DNA from: a virus
Virus record (IMG/VR): IMGVR_UViG_3300020215_000124
Location: 1-27,669 of that record
Direction: 5' to 3' (one strand)
DNA: 27,669 nt
In this document: one piece after another, positions 12,436 through 20,064 of the stretch
Numbering within the stretch: position 1 is the first letter of the stretch
How the letters are laid out: each line of letters starts with the position of its first letter
Translations under genes and position numbers: made by a program
The notes under the pieces: model-generated
The model's input: only the letters and a program-made list of their open reading frames with translations
Databases searched by the model: none
Told to the model about the DNA's origin: nothing

Positions 12436-13151
12436 AGATCAGCGTGCTGGATCACGGCTACGTTGAATTCATCGAGGCATGGGGCCATGGCAAAGATGGC
12501 GATCAGCCTTTCGAAGGCGAGGACGACAACGAGCGCGGCATCATCGAGGCGGCGCGCCAGTCGACACAGGGAAGCTTCCGTGGCTGGGACCAGGACGCGC
12601 GGCTGCTGAAGTATCTCTACGAGCACAAGCACGCCACGCCCTTCGAGTTCGCCGGCATGGTGATCGAGGTGCAGGCGCCGCTGTTCGTGTTCCGTGAGTG
12701 GCATCGCCACCGCACGCAAAGCTACAACGAGATGTCGGCACGCTACTCCCCGATGCCGGACGTCAATTACCGTCCTGAGCCAGATCGCTGCATCGTCGTG
12801 CCGGGTGCGAACAAGCAGGCAGCGGGTATCGCAGAACGAGTGCCGACGCATGCCGAAGTGTTCGATTGGTTGGAGAACTATTTAGACCCAGCGTACACAG
12901 CGGGCCAGCGCGCTTACTCGCGCGGATTGGAGATCGGCATCCCCAAGGAGATCGCGCGAATCCCGGTCGCCGTTGGGCGGTACACGCGCATGCGCGCCTC
13001 GGCCAACCTGCGCAACTGGCTGGCGTTCCTTACGCTGCGCATGGATCCAGCCGCTCAGCTGGAGATCCGCCGCTTTGCTGAGGCTGTCGGACAAATCGTG
13101 GCCGCCCAGTTTCCACGCACGTGGGCGCTGTTTGAGGCAGGCCGGCAATGA
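12432..13151 (+). CDS. thyX: Flavin-dependent thymidylate synthase
   Basis: A 239-residue ThyX. The signature RHRxxSxNExSxRY is present exactly as RHRTQSYNEMSARY (residues 92-105). RLLKYLYEHKHATPFEF (57-73) and the C-terminal RMRASANLRNWLAFLTLRM, which carries the substrate-binding arginine region, are also typical. The enzyme makes dTMP from dUMP using methylene-tetrahydrofolate, NADPH and FAD, supplying phage DNA synthesis. No frameshift or missing key residue is seen. ATG at 12432 overlaps the DUF6378 stop; the longer frame to 12375 is ignored. Confidence 0.96.
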   Translation: MKISVLDHGYVEFIEAWGHGKDGDQPFEGEDDNERGIIEAARQSTQGSFRGWDQDARLLKYLYEHKHATPFEFAGMVIEVQAPLFVFREWHRHRTQSYNEMSARYSPMPDVNYRPEPDRCIVVPGANKQAAGIAERVPTHAEVFDWLENYLDPAYTAGQRAYSRGLEIGIPKEIARIPVAVGRYTRMRASANLRNWLAFLTLRMDPAAQLEIRRFAEAVGQIVAAQFPRTWALFEAGRQ

Positions 13152-13387
13152 GCGCCCAACTCCAAGACGCTCTCGTGCTGGCTGCAGACCTGGCGGCGCA
13201 ACCCAACACCGATGCCGAGCTGGAGACCGCCATCACCGTGACTGGTTTGCACCTCGATGTAGCAGAGGCGAATCTGAAGGCCATCCGCGGCACCTGCAGC
13301 CTGGCTGAGTACAACGCTGCACAGCGCGAGTTCGAGGCCGTCAACGATCGCTACCAGGACCTGCTGCGGCAGGCGGGAAGGGCCTGA
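13148..13387 (+). CDS. Unknown small helical protein
   Basis: A 79-residue protein, probably a helical hairpin (ALVLAADLAAQPNTDAELET, then YNAAQREFEAVNDRYQDLLR). It is rich in Ala, Gln and Glu with no cysteine cluster. ATGA overlap with thyX upstream and TGATG with the MUG113 gene downstream. Not recognised. Confidence 0.7.
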   Translation: MSAQLQDALVLAADLAAQPNTDAELETAITVTGLHLDVAEANLKAIRGTCSLAEYNAAQREFEAVNDRYQDLLRQAGRA

Positions 13388-13755
13388 TGGATCGAGCTGC
13401 CACCAGGGCGATTCAGCGAGCGTTCGCCAAAGTAGTTAGCGACCGCGATGCGGGTGAGTCCCTGTTTGACGCCATCTTCGAACAAGCCGGGACAGTCTAT
13501 TTCCTTCAAGCCGGCGCCTTCATAAAGATTGGCTTTACCCGCTGGAGCGTCGAGAGACGCATAGCTCAGCTCAGCACTGGTTGTCCCTACCAGATCTATC
13601 TGCTCCTTGAGGTGGTTGGCAGCTCGTCTCTTGAAGCCGAGTACCACAGGCGACTGGCTAAACATCGCGCGCGCGGCGAATGGTTCCATGCATCCACTGA
13701 AGTACTCGAGTTCATCCTCAGCCTCGCGCGCCCTGCCGCGGAGTCAGCAACATGA
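13387..13755 (+). CDS. MUG113/T5orf172 GIY-YIG-like protein
   Basis: A 122-residue protein with the GIY-YIG-related MUG113/T5orf172 domain: TVYFLQAGAFIKIGFTRW (residues 36-53, the VYF..IKIG strand pair), ERRIAQLSTGCPYQIYLLLE, LEAEYHRRLAKHRARGEWFH (E79 in the metal-binding helix; GEWF near 96) and a closing helix. Family members are predicted nucleases in phages and mobile elements. The conserved Y, R and E positions are present, so activity is possible. TGATG overlap at the start, ATGA with the ParB gene at the end. Confidence 0.85.
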   Translation: MDRAATRAIQRAFAKVVSDRDAGESLFDAIFEQAGTVYFLQAGAFIKIGFTRWSVERRIAQLSTGCPYQIYLLLEVVGSSSLEAEYHRRLAKHRARGEWFHASTEVLEFILSLARPAAESAT

Positions 13756-14645
13756 AATTCCATCCGTACGCTGAGATCTTCCCGCTCATCGACGACGCTG
13801 ACTTTGATCAGCTTGTCGAGGACATCAAGGCGCACGGTCTTCGCGAGCCCATATGGACTTTCGAAGGGCAGATCCTGGACGGCCGCAATCGCTTTATGGC
13901 GTGTGCAGCCGCAAAGGTGAAGCCACAGTTCCGTGAGTACACGGGCGGCGATGCGCTTGCGTTCGTGCTTTCCCTGAACGTGCATCGCCGGCACCTGACG
14001 GAAAGCCAGCGTGCAATGGCAGCTGCTGAGGTGGCCAAGCTTTCCCGCGGCAGGCCATCTCAAGCTAATGAATCCAATGGAGAAAAAAATAGGTCCCCGG
14101 ACCTAATTACCCAGACAGAGGCTGCAGAAAGGATGCATGTCAGCCCTAGCTCAGTGAAGCGTGCGAAGCAGGTTCTGGAGAAGGGCAGCAAGGAACTGCA
14201 GCGTGCAGTGAAGAGCGGCGAATTGCCAGTAAAGAAGGCTGCCGCGGTGGTTGACCTGCCAAAGTCAGAGCAGCTCAAGGCCGCGAAGCAGGCACTGCCG
14301 CCGAGACAGCCGGAAGCGCTGGCTCCCCAGGTTGAGGATGCGGACGAGCCCGAGCGTCCCGACGACATAGACGAGGACGCTGCGCTGGCCGCCGCCGAGC
14401 AGGAGTTCCTCGCCTCGGCTCAGCGAGCCCTGGGCACTGATGCGGTTACAGAGATAAAGCGGCTCGCGGCCGAACTCGCGACCGTGAAGACGTCTCGTGA
14501 CAGCTTCATGAACGGAAAGGCGGCTATCACCAAGCTCCTGCAGGAGGAGCAGCGCAAGGTCGCCAAGCTCGAGCGCAAGCTCAAGGAGGCACTCGCCGAG
14601 AACGACAAGCTGCGCGAGCGCATCGCGATCATGGAGGCTGCGTAG
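13752..14645 (+). CDS. ParB-like protein with coiled-coil tail
   Basis: A 297-residue protein. Residues 1-90 are a ParB/sulfiredoxin-like domain: DDADFDQLVEDIKAHGLREP, then ILDGRNRFMACAAAKVKPQF and FVLSLNVHRRHLTESQRAMA. A helix-turn-helix follows (LITQTEAAERMHVSPSSVKR, about 115-135), then an acidic linker and a long coiled coil (about 235-297, EEQRKVAKLERKLKEALAEN). ParB-fold proteins act as CTP switches or nucleases on specific DNA sites. Immediately upstream of helicase and primase, a role at the phage replication origin is likely by context. An inverted repeat lies inside the gene at 14090-14105. Confidence 0.87.
   Translation: MKFHPYAEIFPLIDDADFDQLVEDIKAHGLREPIWTFEGQILDGRNRFMACAAAKVKPQFREYTGGDALAFVLSLNVHRRHLTESQRAMAAAEVAKLSRGRPSQANESNGEKNRSPDLITQTEAAERMHVSPSSVKRAKQVLEKGSKELQRAVKSGELPVKKAAAVVDLPKSEQLKAAKQALPPRQPEALAPQVEDADEPERPDDIDEDAALAAAEQEFLASAQRALGTDAVTEIKRLAAELATVKTSRDSFMNGKAAITKLLQEEQRKVAKLERKLKEALAENDKLRERIAIMEAA
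14090..14105. repeat. Inverted repeat in an AT-rich patch
   Basis: TAGGTCC-CC-GGACCTA is a 7-bp inverted repeat. It follows an A-rich run (AGAAAAAAA) that stands out from the GC-rich surroundings. It lies between the ParB domain and its helix-turn-helix. It could be a binding site or origin element; it may also be chance. Confidence 0.4.
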
Positions 14646-14646
14646 C

Positions 14647-16167
14647 ATGGGTGTCGGACTCTTCGGCTGGCAGCCTTCCGATGTCTCGATGCCGGAGCCG
14701 CGTGCATGTCAGACGCGCGCCATCGAGCAGCTGCGTGCAGGCCTGCGCGCCGGGCACAAGCAGCAGGTCCTCGTGATGCCCACGGGCAGCGGAAAGACCG
14801 TGACAGCGATGATGCTGATCAACGAGTCGCTGAAGAAGGGCAAGCGCGCCACCTTCGTGTGCGACCGCACGGCACTGATCAACCAGACCAGTGTGGTGGC
14901 CGACTCGCTGGGCCTAACCTGCCACGCGATCGTGCAGGCCAATCATCCTCGGCGTGACAACTCTCTCCCGTTCCAGATCGCCAGCATCCAAACCATCCAG
15001 GCACGCGGCTACTGGCCCGAGTCCGACCTGGTGGTGATGGACGAATGCCACACCGTTTACTCGGCTGCGGCTGAGTTGCTGGAGAAAGGTACGGTACCGG
15101 TGCTCGGCCTGACAGCGACGCCATGCACCAAGGGCCTGGGCCGGCTCTACAAGAACGTCGTGAATGCGGCCACGATGGATGAACTGACCCGGGACGGGAT
15201 TCTCGTGCCGCTGCGCGTGCTGACGTGCGTCACGCCCGACATGGCTGGCGCGAAGACTTCGGGTGGCGAGTGGACTGCGAAGGCCGCATCGGAGCGCGAA
15301 CTCACGATCGTCGGTGATGTGGTTGCTGAGTGGATCTCGCACGGCGAGAACCGGAAGACGATCGCCTTCGGCGCCGACATCGCGTACTGCGACGAGCTCG
15401 TGCGACGCTTCAACGAGGCAGGCGTCAACGCTGCCTGCTACACATCAGAGACGCCTGACACGGAGCGTATCGAGCTGGTGCGCGAGTTCAGCAAGCCAGA
15501 CTCCGCCATTCGCATCTTGGTATCCGTCGCCGCGCTGGCAAAGGGCTTCGACGTCCGCGACGTCGGCTGCATCATCGATGCGCGGCCGCTGCGAAAGTCG
15601 CTATCCGAATTCATCCAGATGGTCGGGCGAGGGCTGCGCTGCTCCCCTGAGACCGGCAAAACCGATTGCCTGCTGCTGTGTCACAGCGGCAACTCGCTGC
15701 GCTTCCATGATGACTTCGTGGACGTCTACTTCAATGGCTTCGGCGAGCTGTCGACGGCCGAGAAGATGGATGCGAAGGCGAGGGAGGAGCCCGAGTTCGA
15801 GCCGCTCGGTTGCCCGCAGTGCAAGCGCAAGCCGTTCCGCAAGCGCTGCATCGCATGCGGCTTCGAGAAGCCGAGCCAGAGCCTGGTCGACTCCACACCC
15901 GGCCAGATGCAAGAGATCTTCATCGGCAAGAACAAGGCCGCATCGAGCGAGGCCGACATGTGGGCACAACTGTGCTCATACGCTCGGATGAACCTGCGGA
16001 GCGACAAGAAGGCAGGCTGGTGCTGGCACAAGTACCAGGAGCTCGTCGGCAAGAAGCCACCGCGCCATTTTTCTTTCGACAACGCGCCTCAGGTGACCGT
16101 CAGTCCCGCGCTGATCGGCAAGCTCAAGAGCATGCGCATCGCCTTCCAGCGGGGGCGCGCTGCGTGA
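14647..16167 (+). CDS. DEAD/DEAH-box superfamily 2 helicase
   Basis: A 506-residue SF2 helicase of the type found in phage replication modules. Walker A is PTGSGKT (45-51), motif II is DECH (132-135), motif III is LTATP (155-159), motif V lies around AKGFDVRDV (298-306) and motif VI is QMVGRGLR (324-331). A four-cysteine zinc finger (C389, C392, C401, C404) and a C-terminal domain follow. It should use ATP to unwind DNA or remodel nucleoprotein. It stands between ParB-like and primase genes, so it is the likely replicative or origin-opening helicase. ATG lies one base after the ParB stop. Confidence 0.93.
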   Translation: MGVGLFGWQPSDVSMPEPRACQTRAIEQLRAGLRAGHKQQVLVMPTGSGKTVTAMMLINESLKKGKRATFVCDRTALINQTSVVADSLGLTCHAIVQANHPRRDNSLPFQIASIQTIQARGYWPESDLVVMDECHTVYSAAAELLEKGTVPVLGLTATPCTKGLGRLYKNVVNAATMDELTRDGILVPLRVLTCVTPDMAGAKTSGGEWTAKAASERELTIVGDVVAEWISHGENRKTIAFGADIAYCDELVRRFNEAGVNAACYTSETPDTERIELVREFSKPDSAIRILVSVAALAKGFDVRDVGCIIDARPLRKSLSEFIQMVGRGLRCSPETGKTDCLLLCHSGNSLRFHDDFVDVYFNGFGELSTAEKMDAKAREEPEFEPLGCPQCKRKPFRKRCIACGFEKPSQSLVDSTPGQMQEIFIGKNKAASSEADMWAQLCSYARMNLRSDKKAGWCWHKYQELVGKKPPRHFSFDNAPQVTVSPALIGKLKSMRIAFQRGRAA

Positions 16168-17030
16168 CGCTCGAAGACGCCATCATCGCGGCCGGCATGA
16201 CACCGCCCAGGACGTTCACGCCGGGCCGTTGGCTGCGCTTCCCCGGTGTGGGCAAGGGGCGTTCGAATCGCTCTGGCTGGTGCCGCGTGATCACGCCCAC
16301 GCTGGCGATCTTCGGCGACTGGTCGAGCGGATTGTCAACGGTCTGGAAGGACGATCAATACATCGACGATGAGCGATCACGTAAGGCGCTTGCAGCCGAG
16401 TTGGAGCGCGAGCGTCGGTTCGCCGCGGAGCAGCGTGCCAAACAGGCCACGGTGGCCGTCAAGGCTCGCGAGATGATCGATGGTGCAGAGATATCGACGC
16501 ATCCATATCTCGCGCGCAAGGGCTTTCCATCGCTTCAAGGACTGACTCTGCACGGCAAGCTGCTCGTGCCGATCATGGACTTTGATCGCTATCCGGAGGT
16601 CATCAACGCGCAGCTCGTGGACGACAGCGGCCGCAAGCTCTTCCTGAAGGGCGGCCGAGCTAAGTGCGGCGTTCATCGCCTGGGTGTGCCACACACGAAG
16701 GCTCGCCGCATTGCCCTTTGCGAGGGCTATGCCACAGGTCTCAGTGTCGAGGCCGCGCTCCGCATGCTTCCGGGCCCGAATTGCATCCTGGTGTGCTTCA
16801 GCGCTGACAACCTGGAGCGGATCGCCGCGAAGCTGCCGCGGGACTGTGGCGCCATCGTGTGCGCTGACAACGACCATCCAAACAAGATCACAGGACTCAA
16901 GGCCGGCGAGGAAGCTGCGAAGCGCACTGGCTTCGCTTGGGTAATGCCCGAGGAGCTCGGCACTGACTTCAACGATCTGCATGCGGCGCGCGGCATTCGT
17001 GCCGTCGTCGAGGCCTTGAGGCGAGCCTGA
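16164..17030 (+). CDS. TOPRIM-domain primase-like protein
   Basis: A 288-residue protein with a TOPRIM domain in its second half: RIALCEGYATGLSVEAAL (the invariant glutamate in CEGYATG), CILVCFSADNLERIA, then GAIVCADNDHPNK (the DxD-like ADND) and a closing GTDFNDLHAARG. The N-terminal half (GRWLRFPGVGKGRSNRSGW, ISTHPYLARKGF) matches phage primase-type proteins that often begin with a zinc or DNA-binding region. It should make RNA primers with the neighbouring helicase. The start is GTG at 16164, overlapping the helicase stop (GTGA) with GGGGG upstream; the longer open frame is rejected. Confidence 0.9.
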   Translation: MTLEDAIIAAGMTPPRTFTPGRWLRFPGVGKGRSNRSGWCRVITPTLAIFGDWSSGLSTVWKDDQYIDDERSRKALAAELERERRFAAEQRAKQATVAVKAREMIDGAEISTHPYLARKGFPSLQGLTLHGKLLVPIMDFDRYPEVINAQLVDDSGRKLFLKGGRAKCGVHRLGVPHTKARRIALCEGYATGLSVEAALRMLPGPNCILVCFSADNLERIAAKLPRDCGAIVCADNDHPNKITGLKAGEEAAKRTGFAWVMPEELGTDFNDLHAARGIRAVVEALRRA

Positions 17031-17090
17031 TGCCTCACGCGCCCTCGACATGGCGCGATATCAAATCTGTCGGTTCGCTGGGGCTATCGG

Positions 17091-17276
17091 GTGTCCCTGG
17101 GGCGAACCAAAGAAAAGCCAGGGTATCCCGTGTGGGTCCGATGGGAGCAGACCGTCTCGAAGGGCCGCTCAACTTCAAAAGTCGAATTTCGACTGCTGGG
17201 GGTTGGGGGGTCTTTTCGGGACACTCCGAAAGCAGTGCTTCAGATCAGAGATGACCTAGATGAGTACGTCTCTTAA
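17091..17276 (+). CDS. Small basic protein, frame uncertain
   Basis: Three overlapping frames are open at 17030-17276. I prefer the one starting at GTG 17091 because its translation looks most protein-like (KPGYPVWVRWEQTV, SKVEFRLLGVGGSFRDTPKA, LQIRDDLDEYVS). The upstream signal is only GGGG at 7 bases. An ATG at 17030 in another frame is better placed after the primase stop (TGATG), but its product is less convincing. Confidence 0.4.
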   Translation: MSLGRTKEKPGYPVWVRWEQTVSKGRSTSKVEFRLLGVGGSFRDTPKAVLQIRDDLDEYVS

Positions 17277-17538
17277 GACGGAGACGCAGATTTTCAAAGC
17301 TCCAAAGAATTGGAGAGAGATCAGATCCGATGAAGGCGAAACGCTCTACTACGAACGACTCTGCCGCAGGTATTGGGTTCGGTTCGAGTGCGGCGAGTGG
17401 TGGGCGTACTACAGCGCCGAGGCTGGCGGATTCGGGGATGGTCTCGCCATTGGGAAGTTCGAGAAACCTGCGCAGGCGCTCAAGGCCTGCCGCGACCACA
17501 TGTACGAGCACGGGCTAGATTATTTCGTTCCAACGTAA
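17260..17538 (+). CDS. Unknown small protein
   Basis: A 92-residue protein rich in aromatic residues: YYERLCRRYWVRFECGEWWA, then FEKPAQALKACRDHMYEHGL. The first half looks like a beta-sheet sandwiching tryptophans, the second a helix. ATG at 17260 overlaps the end of the preceding frame. No domain is recognised. A GTTCCAACG sequence occurs at its very end (17528-17536), matching part of the repeated ribosome-binding module that follows. Confidence 0.68.
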   Translation: MSTSLKTETQIFKAPKNWREIRSDEGETLYYERLCRRYWVRFECGEWWAYYSAEAGGFGDGLAIGKFEKPAQALKACRDHMYEHGLDYFVPT

Positions 17539-17554
17539 ACCACCGCTGTTATAG

Positions 17555-17573
17555 CTGGAGTTCCAACGATGTC
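17555..17573 (+). promoter_or_regulatory. Repeated translation-start module, copy 1
   Basis: CTGGAGTTCCAACGATGTC holds a GGAG ribosome binding site 8 bases before the RyR-domain gene ATG. The same string recurs before the genes at 18013 and 18414. Confidence 0.6.
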
Positions 17574-17976
17574 AGACCAATCCATCGAAGCCGAGATCCA
17601 AGCCAAGGGGCAGGAAGAGCAATCAGCTGACTTTGCTCGCATCACTCGCATCGCCAAGGTCTGCCACGAGATCAACCGGGCGTACTGCGCAGCGCTTGGC
17701 GATCTCTCGCAGCCGGCATGGGAAGACGCACCCCAATGGCAGCGGGACAGCGCCATCAACGGCGTGCGGTTCCACATCCAAAACCCTGGCGCAGGCCCAG
17801 ATCACTCCCACAACGCGTGGCTCGAAGAGAAGCGCGCAGCTGGTTGGAAGTACGGGCCGGTAAAGGATCCGGAAGCCAAGGAGCATCCATGCTTCGTGCC
17901 TTACGACCAACTGCCGCGTGAGCAGCAGGCGAAAGATTACTTGTTCCGCGCGACTGTGCATCAGCTCTCTCTCTGA
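17569..17976 (+). CDS. RyR-domain protein
   Basis: A 135-residue protein built around a RyR domain, the module first named in ryanodine receptors and common as a stand-alone phage protein. The signature is clear: CHEINRAYCAALGDLSQPAW (residues 32-51), WQRDSAINGVRFHIQNP, HNAWLEEKRAAGWKYGPVKD (81-100) and HPCFVPYDQLPREQQAKDYL. The role of single RyR proteins in phages is unknown; binding of a nucleotide-like ligand or DNA is suspected for related bacterial proteins. It starts with the repeated GGAGTTCCAACGATG module and is separated by short gaps from its neighbours, like an inserted cassette. Confidence 0.92.
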   Translation: MSDQSIEAEIQAKGQEEQSADFARITRIAKVCHEINRAYCAALGDLSQPAWEDAPQWQRDSAINGVRFHIQNPGAGPDHSHNAWLEEKRAAGWKYGPVKDPEAKEHPCFVPYDQLPREQQAKDYLFRATVHQLSL

Positions 17977-17998
17977 ACCACAACCACCCACGTCCGCA

Positions 17999-18016
17999 CC
18001 GGAGTTCCAACGATGT
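17999..18016 (+). promoter_or_regulatory. Repeated translation-start module, copy 2
   Basis: CCGGAGTTCCAACGATGT precedes the secreted protein gene. It matches copy 1 at 16 of 17 shared bases, far beyond what a simple Shine-Dalgarno requires. Confidence 0.6.
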
Positions 18017-18369
18017 CCCTGAAGCCCACAACGCTGTTGCTAGCCTTTCTGCTCGCTCTCTGCTCGATCGCCACCGCTGAGCTGCCTCTCGATGACACGC
18101 CGACCGAAGGCAACATCTACGAGTGCAAGCCGCAGCACTACTACCCGCCGTGCCGACTCATCGGCACCAGAGACGAAGACGCGACCGATGAAGACAGCCT
18201 CGCCGAGGTGCTTGCGGCGATCAGAGCGGCACGCACGCGCGTCGAGACGCCAATCTTGAGCCTGGATGGCAGCGGTCCGATCGAGGCCTGTGGCAACAGC
18301 CACGGCATGTCCGCGTGTTGCCGTGTGGTCGCGACGATCGGCGACACCATATACGTCGAGTGCGGCTGA
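18013..18369 (+). CDS. Secreted small cysteine-containing protein
   Basis: A 118-residue protein with a strong Sec signal peptide: MSLKPTTLLLAFLLALCSIA followed by a likely cleavage after TA (about residue 22). The mature part (about 96 residues) has several cysteines (YECKPQHYYPPC, EACGNSHGMSACC, YVECG), enough for disulfide bonds in the periplasm. No domain is recognised. A periplasmic role, such as superinfection exclusion or lysogenic conversion, would explain a secreted product in a replication operon, but this is inference. Confidence 0.8.
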   Translation: MSLKPTTLLLAFLLALCSIATAELPLDDTPTEGNIYECKPQHYYPPCRLIGTRDEDATDEDSLAEVLAAIRAARTRVETPILSLDGSGPIEACGNSHGMSACCRVVATIGDTIYVECG

Positions 18370-18398
18370 CCCTGTATCCACACTTCCCCAAATCAGAA

Positions 18399-18418
18399 CC
18401 GGAGTTCCAATAAATGTC
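18399..18418 (+). promoter_or_regulatory. Repeated translation-start module, copy 3
   Basis: CCGGAGTTCCAATAAATGTC precedes the 209-residue gene. It keeps CCGGAGTTCCAA and then has TAA before the ATG. A weaker relative (CCAGGAGTAACAACGATG) lies at 19727-19744. Confidence 0.55.
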
Positions 18419-19043
18419 GAGCGAGCTTTCATTGACCAACAAGACAGCAGAGCTGTCGAAGCGCTACACCGGATCGCTGATGCGCAGCGAGGACGGTGAA
18501 GGCGAGGAAGGCGGCGACGCCGGCAGCTTCGAGCCAGGCCGCAAGTACCGTTACAGCAAGATCAAGGTGGGCGAGCGCTTCGTGGCCGCGATCAGCAAGC
18601 ATCCTGGCCTGTGGCAGATGCTGTTCAACTTTGGCCCCAACAACCGCCCGCTCGAGCCGGCGAGCGAGGTCATCGGGCCCATCGCCATCAAGGGCAAGTT
18701 CACCAGCCCGAAGGCGTCGCTGGCGTGGGGCATCTCGAACAAGATCGAACTGATCAACGCACGTATCACGAACGTGAAACTTCAGGCGGTCGGCACCGAG
18801 TGCCACCTGAGCTTCCACATGCAGGCCGTCTTCCCGGAGACGATCGACAGCGTGAAGCTCGAAAAGCACGGCGGGCAGCAGCTCAAGATCACGTGCCGTT
18901 TCGCCGAGATTGAAGAAGGCGATGACGACGAGGACGCCGACCAGGTTGACTTCGTGGACGAGCAGAACGATCAAGAGGGGTCCGAGGACGCGAGCCAGCC
19001 GACTCGACCGGGCCCTGGTATGCCGGCTGGGGCGCGTCACTGA
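18414..19043 (+). CDS. Conserved protein with acidic tail, possible ssDNA-binding
   Basis: A 209-residue protein. After a flexible acidic/glycine stretch (MRSEDGEGEEGGDAG) there is a beta-rich core (about residues 43-160: YRYSKIKVGERFVAAISKHP, then AIKGKFTSPKASLAWGISNK and TECHLSFHMQAVFPET). The tail is very acidic (EEGDDDEDADQVDFVDEQ). An OB-like core plus acidic tail is the usual plan of phage single-strand-DNA-binding proteins, and it sits between primase and nuclease genes. No specific family is recognised, so the assignment is tentative. Confidence 0.72.
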   Translation: MSSELSLTNKTAELSKRYTGSLMRSEDGEGEEGGDAGSFEPGRKYRYSKIKVGERFVAAISKHPGLWQMLFNFGPNNRPLEPASEVIGPIAIKGKFTSPKASLAWGISNKIELINARITNVKLQAVGTECHLSFHMQAVFPETIDSVKLEKHGGQQLKITCRFAEIEEGDDDEDADQVDFVDEQNDQEGSEDASQPTRPGPGMPAGARH

Positions 19044-19046
19044 GCC

Positions 19047-19499
19047 ATGGCGCGCACGGTGCACATCACTAGCCAGCAGGCCGTGCAGATGGGCCTGCTG
19101 GCGCCCGACGCAGCGAAGCGCTCGGTGTCAAAGGAAGACATCTTCGCGACTCAATGCGAGACCCATCGGCTGCCGCAATTCGTTCGGCAGCTTCGCTTCG
19201 CTCAGCGAATCGGCCGGCAATGGCAGTTCGACTTCGCGTTCCCGCGCTTCATGTTGGCCGCTGAGGTCGAGGGGCTCGTCGTGCGACAGCTATGGGACAA
19301 GCCTGTGGGCGGCAAACGTGTGCAGGTGGTGTATGGGCGGCACGCAACGATCAGCGGTTTCCTCGAAGACTGCGTGAAGTACAACACCGCGGCGATGCTC
19401 GGCTGGACTGTGCTGCGCTTCGGTCAGCAACAGGTCAAGAGCGGTGAGGCGATCGAGATGACCATGAACGTGCTGGCGGCCAGAGGTTGGCAGGCATGA
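19047..19499 (+). CDS. PD-(D/E)XK-like phage endonuclease
   Basis: A 150-residue protein with the layout of a small restriction-fold or VRR-NUC-like nuclease: ATQCETHRLPQFVRQLRFAQ (residues 34-53), then WQFDFAFPRFMLAAEVEGLV (58-77) with D60 and E74-x-E-G, and DCVKYNTAAMLGWTVLRFG (108-126), the usual closing helix and strand. The lysine of the E-x-K pair is not at the standard place (EVEG), so the catalytic set may be altered. Phage members act as resolvases or DNA-processing nucleases. The ATG is four bases after the upstream stop. Confidence 0.82.
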   Translation: MARTVHITSQQAVQMGLLAPDAAKRSVSKEDIFATQCETHRLPQFVRQLRFAQRIGRQWQFDFAFPRFMLAAEVEGLVVRQLWDKPVGGKRVQVVYGRHATISGFLEDCVKYNTAAMLGWTVLRFGQQQVKSGEAIEMTMNVLAARGWQA

Positions 19500-19735
19500 G
19501 CGAGTACTTCTTCGACCGAGCCTGCCCACCGTACGCATGGCGCCGAGAGGACACGCCGTATGCGCTCGCGGAGATGCGATACCAGGCTGCAGTGATCTAT
19601 CGAGGCACGAAGGTCATTGGCATCCAAACCGAGAGGCGCCACACCTTCCGCCGCAACCTTCGCTGCTGGCTGCTGCGCCGCTGGCGTGACTGGCAGCGCC
19701 CGGTGGTCCATTCATACCCTCAAATCCAGGAGTAA
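19496..19735 (+). CDS. Unknown small basic protein
   Basis: A 79-residue, strongly basic protein rich in Arg, Trp and Tyr (YFFDRACPPYAWRREDTPYA, then FRRNLRCWLLRRWRDWQRP). The second stretch could bind nucleic acid. The ATG at 19496 overlaps the nuclease stop (ATGA), suggesting a functional pair. Not recognised. Confidence 0.68.
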   Translation: MSEYFFDRACPPYAWRREDTPYALAEMRYQAAVIYRGTKVIGIQTERRHTFRRNLRCWLLRRWRDWQRPVVHSYPQIQE

Positions 19736-19740
19736 CAACG

Positions 19741-20064
19741 ATGTGGCCATTCGACATCGCAAGGAAGAGACGCGAGCGTGAGGCAGCTGAAGCGAAGCGC
19801 CGGGAAGAGATTGCTCGGGCAGAGCGTGAGACGGATTCCCATCGGCGGCGCCGTGAAACCGATTCTCTGCGTTCCAGCTTCGACAGCAACTTCCCGCTGT
19901 TCCAGAGCATCCTCTCCAGCCCGCGGAGTGACTGCCCGCACTCGGACATCGCTGCATCACCCAGCTGCAAAGGCAACTCTTGCTCTGGCTCGCAGAGCTG
20001 CTCGGGCAGCAGTAGCAGCTGCAGCAGCAGTTCGTCGTGCGGTGGCGGCGGAGGTGGTGATTGA
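19741..20064 (+). CDS. Protein with Cys/Ser/Gly-rich tail
   Basis: A 107-residue protein. Residues 5-45 form a highly charged helix (ARKRREREAAEAKRREEIAR). After a short linker, residues 75-107 are a low-complexity tail with cysteines at 76, 81, 87, 94 and 100, separated by serines, ending in six glycines and Asp. Similar tails occur in unrelated uncharacterised bacterial proteins. The regular cysteine spacing (5-7 residues) suggests metal or disulfide chemistry. The start follows AGGAG and an intergenic gap of 5 bases. Function unknown. Confidence 0.68.
   Translation: MWPFDIARKRREREAAEAKRREEIARAERETDSHRRRRETDSLRSSFDSNFPLFQSILSSPRSDCPHSDIAASPSCKGNSCSGSQSCSGSSSSCSSSSSCGGGGGGD

Noticed and set aside
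17030-17254. ATG frame directly after the primase stop
   Set aside because: Good position (TGATG), but the product is poor in typical protein pattern. A frame starting at 17091 looks more protein-like, so that was listed with low confidence.
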